The translations under genes and the position numbers were made by a program. A DNA stretch of 64,000 nt from Beroe forskalii (Eukaryota; Ctenophora; Nuda; Beroida; Beroidae), in assembly GCA_011033025.1 (NCBI GenBank), contig WFMF01000587.1:32802-96801 (forward strand), read 5' to 3'. The number at the start of each line of letters is the position of its first letter. Position 1 is the first letter of the stretch. The notes under the pieces are model-generated. The model did no database searches. It saw nothing but the letters and a program-made list of their open reading frames with translations, and was not told the origin of the DNA. Below, one piece after another: positions 59,601 through 64,000 of the stretch.

Positions 59601-59931
59601 CTATTTTTCTTTGCATATATTGCGTTGTGGGGTATTCGGTATGGTATTCCCGCCATACGATTCTATTTTTCTTTGCATATATTGCGTTGTGGGGTATTCG
59701 GTATGGTATTCCTGCCACACGATTCTACCTTTTCATTGCAGGTATTGCGTCGCGGGGTATCGGGTACGGTATCCCTGCCATAAGATTCGACGGCAACGAC
59801 CTCTTCGCCGTTTACAACGCCACCAAAGCCGCCCGGAAACTGGCGGTGGAGCAGCAGAGACCGGTGGTGATGGAGGCAATGACATACCGGGTGGGACACC
59901 ACAGTACCAGCGACGATTCTACTGCGTACAG
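53675..59931 (+). CDS. BCKDHA: Branched-chain 2-oxo acid dehydrogenase E1 alpha subunit (partial, five exons)
   Basis: BCKDHA with BCKDHB forms the thiamine-diphosphate E1 of the mitochondrial BCKDH complex, decarboxylating the keto acids of Leu, Ile and Val. Exons: 53675-53834, 54193-54378, 54703-54776, 56720-56930, 59742-59931; phases agree, all GT-AG. Signatures: [54 protein letters not shown], the ThDP motif GDGAASEGD through [32 protein letters not shown], and the phosphorylation loop [16 protein letters not shown] whose first Ser is the kinase target. The N-terminal presequence exon(s) and roughly the last 100 residues after STAYR are missing: upstream exon not recognised, downstream beyond a poor-quality repeat region. 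Two acceptors (exons at 56720 and 59742) sit at the end of tandem decoy arrays. Confidence 0.9.
55085..55259. mobile_element. MITE-4 copy (175 bp), hAT-like, perfect 8-bp target duplication GATACATG
   Basis: Ends CATGGGTGTAGCCAG / CTGGCTACGCCCCTG. Flanks GATACATG at 55077-55084 and 55260-55267 are identical. The inner GGAGGCAGCCGCCTGTGTCG matches the copy at 38431-38608 in inverse orientation. It lies in BCKDHA intron between exons at 54776 and 56720. Confidence 0.85.
56400..56737 (+). repeat. Seven-copy array of the BCKDHA ThDP-exon acceptor and exon start
   Basis: The true exon begins ATCCCGCAAGCGTCAGGG at 56720. Related starts, each behind a pyrimidine tract and TAG or CAG, are at 56411, 56461, 56504, 56544, 56606 and 56655 (ATCCCGCAAGCATCAG, ATCCCACAAGCAACAGGG and so on), separated by GGGATCTCTGTTTTACTCCC-type spacers. 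Spacing is irregular (40-65 bp) and a two-unit block was itself re-duplicated. Confidence 0.92.
56975..57100. repeat. Minisatellite GTGCAAGTGTCTGTTCACCT, five units
   Basis: Units of about 26 bp begin 45 bp after the exon donor at 56930. Not derived from exon sequence. Confidence 0.85.
57101..59566. other. BCKDHA intron with short GCGTGATTA array
   Basis: No exon seen. At 58530-58630 about eight units of AATAGCGTGATT / AATAGCGTTATT. Confidence 0.5.
59567..59790 (+). repeat. About four-copy array (60-66 bp) of the next BCKDHA acceptor and exon start
   Basis: The true exon start at 59742 (GTATTGCGTCGCGGGGTATC) is preceded by two 60-bp copies ATATTGCGTTGTGGGGTATT ... TATTTTTCTTTGC and one 5'-truncated copy (59568-59613). 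In the decoys the acceptor CAG has become CAT (TTTGCATATTGCG), so they appear disabled, unlike the other arrays. Confidence 0.9.
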
Positions 59932-61619
59932 GTGAGCAAATACAGTGCTTCCTTATTGCGTGAAATTATTGTGCGACACTTTATTGCGCGATTTTTGTTG
60001 AAATCGCACAAATAATGTGCACGAAAATTCAGTGAGTAAGTGATGTACATTTAAAAAGTATACTTTAATTTAGTTCGCACACGTATCGTTCTTTTTGGCC
60101 CAATTCATAGGAATGTTCGGTTAGCCTTACCGGGTCCCATCTGTTCTTGTCCATATACTTTCGGCATTCATAGTTTCCTTTAGGCCATTTTACGGAAGCG
60201 TTATGCAATGATGATTTAGTTAGAGATCGTAGGACCCCGGCTAACTATTTCACATTGTCAATACAACTGTTATACACATCGCTCATGAAATGATGATGGA
60301 TCGTAGGACCCCGGCTAACCATTTCACAATGTCAATACAACTGTTGTACACATCTCTCATGAAATGATGATGGATCGTAGGACCCCGGCTGACTATTTCA
60401 CAATGTCAATACAACTGTTATACACATCTCTCATGTCAACGTGTACGTGTATAACAGCTCGTCAGCTCAGTGTATAGCAGTGTATGTTTTGTTATACGTC
60501 AATATAATATTATTTGTATTGACGATGATGTGAGAACTTTGATATATTAATAACACACACATAAAATAATAGCATATGTGAACTTTTATATGTTAGCACA
60601 TAAAATTGTAAGGATATTAAATTCCCATATATTGTTCCGCTATTTATATACCACATGTTCATGGATATTACATTATTCGTCATATTATTATAATCTGTGT
60701 GCAGTGTCGGTATGTCTACGCTAATAGAATTCATTGCACGAGGAGTAGCCGAGTGCAATTATCATTTGTATTGTCTCACAAGGGGCAAACCGATTGTGAC
60801 AATAGGTAACTTATAGAAAATCGTAATATTTAACACTTATGGCTCATATTCAAGTCCCAAACGTTAATCCAGTCTCTAATCCAGACCCTTTGAAAGTTTT
60901 AAACTAACCACTAAATAACCCTAATCCAGCGTTATGCCCATGTTTAAGAGACCTAGCTTTTTGTCCATAGCAAACACTCAACCATCACATGTTTTGCAAA
61001 ATTATGAAATCTAAAAGTGTCCACAGGGGTCCCTTACACTGTCTCAAATAGGCTTGGGAATGACTCATTATCTGGCTTAGAATGGGGTGTTGTCGAGGTA
61101 AACCGTCATTAAAATTTTCCTCGCATGTGTGTATTGCTCTGGAAATTTGGGAATCCCTATCAAGATCTGGTGATTGATTTTGGGATATTTGCATTTCTTT
61201 TAATTAAAGGCATTATCTAATTTTATTTTTTAAAAAGTTCAAATTAATTGGGTGGGGGGTTTTATTTTGATTTTTGGGAAATCAAATGTGGAGGACTCAG
61301 TTATACGACTGTAACTAAATCCTTTTAACACTTGCTTTGAACTCCTCGGTCCTTGTTTTGGGAATCCTTTCCCTTTGAAATTTAAAATTCCCTTTCTTTG
61401 AAAACCCCCTTCCCCTCTTAAGGCATTCCCCGGAATCAATGATTTTGATTTATTATTTTTTGACTCAAAAAATCTTAAAATTAAAAATCTATAAATGGAA
61501 CCGATGTGGTTGCTGGCAGCGAGTCAAAGAGAATAGATCAATTGCTACAATTTATAATCATGTGACTCTTCTCAAGAGGTTGAATTTTAAACGAAATAAT
61601 GGGCATAGATCTTAGATCC
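59932..61619. other. Region downstream of the last BCKDHA exon
   Basis: No exon found. Three copies of GATCGTAGGACCCCGGCTAA with following TTTCACAATGTCAATACAAC at 60235, 60299 and 60373, and a GCACGAGG hairpin near 60734. Confidence 0.45.
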
Positions 61620-62600
61620 GTTTGCCACTTTGTCCAGGCGCCAGTCTTATGCAGGTCTAGCGCCGGTTTAATGCAGGTCTAACGCCAGTCTGGTGGAGTC
61701 TAATGCCCGGGTTTGGCGCCGGTTTTGTGGGTTTAGCGCCGGTTTAGCGCGGGGCCAGCGCTGAGTCTAATGCGAGTCTGTGCCACTCTAATACAGGTCT
61801 AGCGCCGGTTTTGAGATTTTGGGTCCAGCGCCAGTTGACGCAGGCTGGTGCAATGGAGTCTAGCGCCGGTTTAATGCAGGTCTTGTGCCAGTCTATTGCC
61901 ACTCTAATACGGATCTAGCACCTGTTTGGTTTTAGTCAACTGGTTCAGCTTTGGTTCAGCAAAGTGCAGCGCTGGTCCAATGCACCTCGGATATTACTTA
62001 TGCATTTCATACAGATTGGGCGCCGATTAAATTATGCAGGTTTGACGTCTTTTCATGAATGTTGCGCGCTGTTTTAATGCAGGTGCAACCGGGTGCAACG
62101 TCATTCAATAACAAGGTTTAGCGCCAGTTTCATCAGTTTAGCATCATTCAATTCCTGCCCCATGACTCTTCCTTAATAATAAATAATAGTTACCGGTGGT
62201 AACTAACGTACTTCATCATTACCGGTGGTAACTAACATACGTTACCATGGTTGCTGATGGTAACTTACGTACATAACCATGGTTATCTGTGACTTGGCGA
62301 ACGCCATATGGTTACTTTAACGTACGTTACCTGGTTACCGACCTGGTAACTAGCATTGAGTTACCATGGTTACCGATGGTAATAACATTTTACGTTACCA
62401 TGATTTTCGGTAGTAACTTAGGTGGGTTACCATGGTTACCGATGGTAACTAACATGGTTATCATGGTAAACGGTGGTCACTAACGTAGTAACATGTTACT
62501 ATGGTTGCCGATAGGGCTAACGGACGTAACCATTGTACCGGTGGTCCCTAACGGACGTTACCATGGCTAACGGTGGTAACTAACCTTCATGGAATGGCGT
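61620..62600. repeat. Degenerate arrays: TAGCGCCGGTTTAATGCAGG, then GTTACCATGGTTACCGATGG
   Basis: The first array (about 61620-62160) uses drifting units of 14-22 bp. The second (about 62190-62590) is built from self-complementary words around CCATGG, so it can fold on itself. Indels are frequent. Confidence 0.75.
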
Positions 62601-64000
62601 TTCACCACATTTAAAAACAGCGCCAAACAGCCGTAAACGACGTCAAACCTGCATAATTTTCGGGGCCAAATCTGTTTTCCCTTGTAAAATTTTAGATAAC
62701 ATCCAGTGCATTCCAAACCCGCACCCCGCTGAACCAGCGCGACCCCCCAACCGGGCCTGCCTTAAAAATGGCACGGCCAAAAAAACCCTGCAAACCCCCT
62801 AATTTTCCCCAACGCGGCCCCAACCGGCGCTGGACCCCCAAAACCCGACCTGCTTAAGGGAAGGATGAATAACGGCCCCCGCAAAAGGCGCTAAACCTCA
62901 AAAAACCGGGCCCCAAACCGTTGGGCCCCTGACGGGCGTTAACTATTAAACCGGCTGACCCATTGCGGTGCCTGGTGGCAAACCGGATATCCCAAAACTG
63001 AAAAAGGGAATTGGCCAAAATAAGGATTACCCGTCCTTTTTTCATCAGGTCCTGAAATCTTTTAAATTATTTCAGATCACCCCTCCTCCCTCAGGTCATA
63101 ACGGGTTCGGGGTTGGGTGGGCCCATAAACCTTTCCGGTTACCGCCAGGGGGGGTGGGGGGGGAAAAAGTTCAGGCACCGGGGGGGGTCTCGGGCTTTTT
63201 TGGCGGGAGAACCAACTAACCCACGGGGTCAATTTAAAAACCATGGGCAAACTCCCAAACCCATGTGTTGGTCAGGATTTGGTTAAAAAAATTCCTGGAA
63301 CTTTGACAATACTGTTCGGTTGAACTTTGTTCGGATTAAATTTTTTTTTTTTCTTGGACAATTAATTTTCCCCCCTCCCCAATTTTAAAGAAGACCCATT
63401 TGAATCATCATTTTCTTTTAGTATAAATTTGACACTAATTACAATTTTTCATAATAACTGGAAATTTGAGGAGGGTGGCATGCATTCTGGTTTCAAACCA
63501 AAAATTCCCCCTTTTGAAGAAAATGGAAATACCCCCGATGCCTGGGAAAGAAAAAAACTGATTTTTCAGTTATTCTTCCCCAAATAAAATTTTTTAACAG
63601 CTACTTCTTTCATAAGAGGTTTTCTTAATCCGGTGTGCTCAAAAACTTTATTATTATGGACACATTATAAGAAATATTTTTTCTTTTTAATGTTAAAAGG
63701 CCCTCCGGTTGATCCCCTTTTTAACAGACTCGCTCTTTTTTAATACCCTTATTGAGTCTAATTCAGAGGGTCGTGGTCGTGTTCATCTTTTGACTTACTC
63801 TCAAGGACAGGTATTTTAGTCTTTTTTTGGATTAATTATGGCGAATAATGAAATCAAATTTATTGCTCCATCTTTATTTAAAATCTTTTTCCTTGGCCTC
63901 TATTGTTAACAGACTTAAATTTAAAAGGATAAAATGGAACTTTTGGTAAGTGTTTTTCCTTTTTTTCTTTCTATACAATAAAAACCAACTTTTAAAAATT
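62601..64000. other. Low-quality-looking window end
   Basis: Homopolymer-laden text (GGGGGGTGGGGGGGAAAAAG, CAAAAAAACC-type runs) with reversed fragments of the preceding TAGCGCCGG array. I would not annotate genes here; it resembles an uncorrected or collapsed contig end. Confidence 0.5.

Noticed and set aside
62968..63219. Open frames near the window end
   Set aside because: They lie in homopolymer-rich, apparently error-laden sequence with no family similarity.

Overview
This is a repeat-rich, AT-biased (roughly one-third G+C by eye) window from an invertebrate animal genome. Every gene is interrupted by spliceosomal introns. The gene set (Gal3ST-type sulfotransferase, CHRAC1 histone-fold subunit, RENBP-type epimerase, an LDLa/SRCR 7TM receptor, BCKDHA) and a CR1/L2-like LINE are metazoan. 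I cannot name the phylum from sequence alone.

Layout. 0-7 kb: minisatellite, then a minus-strand galactose-3-O-sulfotransferase-like gene (exons 6933 to 2413). 8.1-12.3 kb: a minus-strand LINE with a PHD-finger ORF1 and an endonuclease/RT ORF2 broken by two 1-nt frameshifts. 12.3-15.3 kb: GC-rich spots and MITEs. 15.35-17.85 kb: a 2.5-kb terminal-inverted-repeat element whose right end is 57 bp upstream of the start codon of a CHRAC1 homologue (17911-19729, plus). 21.8-27.6 kb: complete 12-exon RENBP-like gene (plus). 28-32 kb: MITEs and GC-rich hairpins. 33.4-49.9 kb: a giant minus-strand receptor gene, with three copies of a [SRCR - unknown domain - SRCR] block followed by LDLa repeats and a rhodopsin-like 7TM. 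47-53 kb: foldbacks and tandem repeats. 53.7-59.9 kb: five exons of BCKDHA (plus), without its 5' and 3' exons. 60-64 kb: degenerate repeats, the last 1.4 kb looking like poor-quality sequence.

The most striking pattern is shared by four unrelated genes. Short pieces spanning an intron/exon junction are tandemly duplicated beside the real exon, giving arrays of decoy splice sites: Gal3ST exon 6 (3 copies), CHRAC1 exon 3 (2), RENBP exon 6 donor (2), RENBP exon 7 acceptor (2), RENBP exon 10 acceptor (6, in frame), BCKDHA acceptors (7 and about 4). The RENBP-like protein has also lost three of the four residues known to matter for 2-epimerase catalysis. Two of its introns lack a GT-AG solution at the homology-defined join, and each is flanked by an 8-bp direct repeat, the target-site length of the hAT-like MITEs seen elsewhere in the window.

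The genes are independent eukaryotic units; I see no operon-like organisation. Exon coordinates come from splice-site reading, phase bookkeeping and remembered family alignments; no search was run.
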